From Flavobacteriaceae bacterium (GTDB lineage: Bacteria; Bacteroidota; Bacteroidia; Flavobacteriales; Flavobacteriaceae), in NCBI GenBank assembly GCA_947453885.1, contig CANGIF010000003.1, positions 1 to 64,000 on the forward strand: 64,000 nucleotides of DNA, read 5' to 3'. Below are positions 63,686 to 64,000 of the stretch, in pieces. The notes under the pieces are model-generated. The model did no database searches. It worked only from the letters and a program-made list of their open reading frames with translations, and was not told the DNA's origin. Numbering within the stretch: the first letter of the stretch is position 1; each line of letters begins with the position of its first letter. The position numbers and the translations under genes were made by a program.

Positions 63686-64000
63686 TTATTCTACATCAAA
63701 AACAATTGTTTTGACACCTACTGTTTCATAAATTTTATAGTTCCCTATTTCATCTGAATAAATTAAGTACGCTTGTAATTCTTTGTGATTATTTAAAAAT
63801 TCTATCGCTTTTTCCAATCCCATTACTAAAATTCCAGTAGCATTAGCGTCAGAAGAAATACATTCTTTAGAAAAAACTGATGCACTTAGTAAATTGTTTT
63901 TAGTTGGATAACCCGTTTTGGGATCTAAATGATGCGCGTATTTAACACCATTTTCAATAAAATAGCGTCTGTAATTGCCTGATGTAGCAATTGCTAAATT
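63686..64000 (-). CDS. apbE: FAD:protein FMN transferase ApbE (partial, C-terminal part)
   Basis: The last 105 codons of a minus-strand gene that continues beyond the window. It encodes ATSGNYRRYFIENGVKYAHH followed by LDPKTGYPT, the ApbE hallmark, and then SSDANATGILVMG, where the aspartate and threonine bind the metal. ApbE transfers FMN from FAD to threonine in extracytoplasmic flavoproteins such as NqrB/C and RnfG. The end of the gene is at 63686-63688; the start and any signal peptide lie outside the window. Confidence 0.92.
   Translation of the reverse strand, partial: NLAIATSGNYRRYFIENGVKYAHHLDPKTGYPTKNNLLSASVFSKECISSDANATGILVMGLEKAIEFLNNHKELQAYLIYSDEIGNYKIYETVGVKTIVFDVE

Overview
The window looks like a chromosome segment from a Flavobacteriaceae bacterium, most likely Flavobacterium or a close relative. 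Supporting signs are the low G+C content, TAnnTTTG-type -7 promoter elements, lack of strong Shine-Dalgarno sequences, two proteins with C-terminal type IX secretion (T9SS) sorting domains, an ExbB-ExbD-ExbD-TonB cluster, an HU-HIG-type DNA-binding protein, and a dcw cluster without murF and ddl. Names come from motifs and family knowledge; no database search was run.

Layout. 1-1200: two small genes of unknown function (the second secreted, possibly DUF6705-like) that end in a nearly identical duplicated terminator block. 1251-1793: a decayed gene fragment, then a very regular array of 15 short palindromes spaced about 20.4 bp apart. 1908-7292 (minus): a PLP enzyme of the cystathionine beta-synthase/cysteine synthase type with CBS domains, a putative outer-membrane porin, a class V aminotransferase-like protein and QueE. 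7424-13141 (minus): an energy-transduction operon exbB-exbD-exbD-tonB, a small membrane protein, a PstS-like lipoprotein and a TPR protein. 13495-14340 (plus): a DUF486 membrane protein and a small cupin. 14366-19479 (minus): kynureninase, an S45 penicillin-acylase-family hydrolase and kynurenine 3-monooxygenase.

19596-41807 (minus) is one uninterrupted 7403-codon gene for a secreted multidomain surface protein: four beta-helix blocks, fibronectin/Ig-like sandwiches, three GEVED-like domains, 14 tandem repeats of about 90 residues, and a T9SS C-terminal signal. A 1.6-kb gene-poor stretch follows, containing a dyad, three small palindromes and a degenerate copy of the HU-gene 3' end. Then come the HU-like gene and a second T9SS cargo (DUF2271-like).

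45333-61908 (minus) holds tRNA-Arg(UCG), a YqeY-family gene and the cell-wall/division cluster mraZ-rsmH-ftsL-ftsI-murE-mraY-murD-ftsW-murG-murC-ftsQ-ftsA-ftsZ, read from mraZ to ftsZ. mraZ is preceded by three GTGG boxes exactly 10 bp apart beside a TATTTTTG promoter element, a classic MraZ autoregulation arrangement. The plus-strand genes after it encode an alpha/beta hydrolase and the GTPase EngB, and the window ends inside a minus-strand apbE.

The most unusual items are the phased palindrome array (1497-1793), the giant T9SS protein with a complementary loss of conserved cysteines in repeats 5 and 6, and the HU 3'-block duplication. I found no CRISPR array, insertion sequence, prophage or recognisable defence system.
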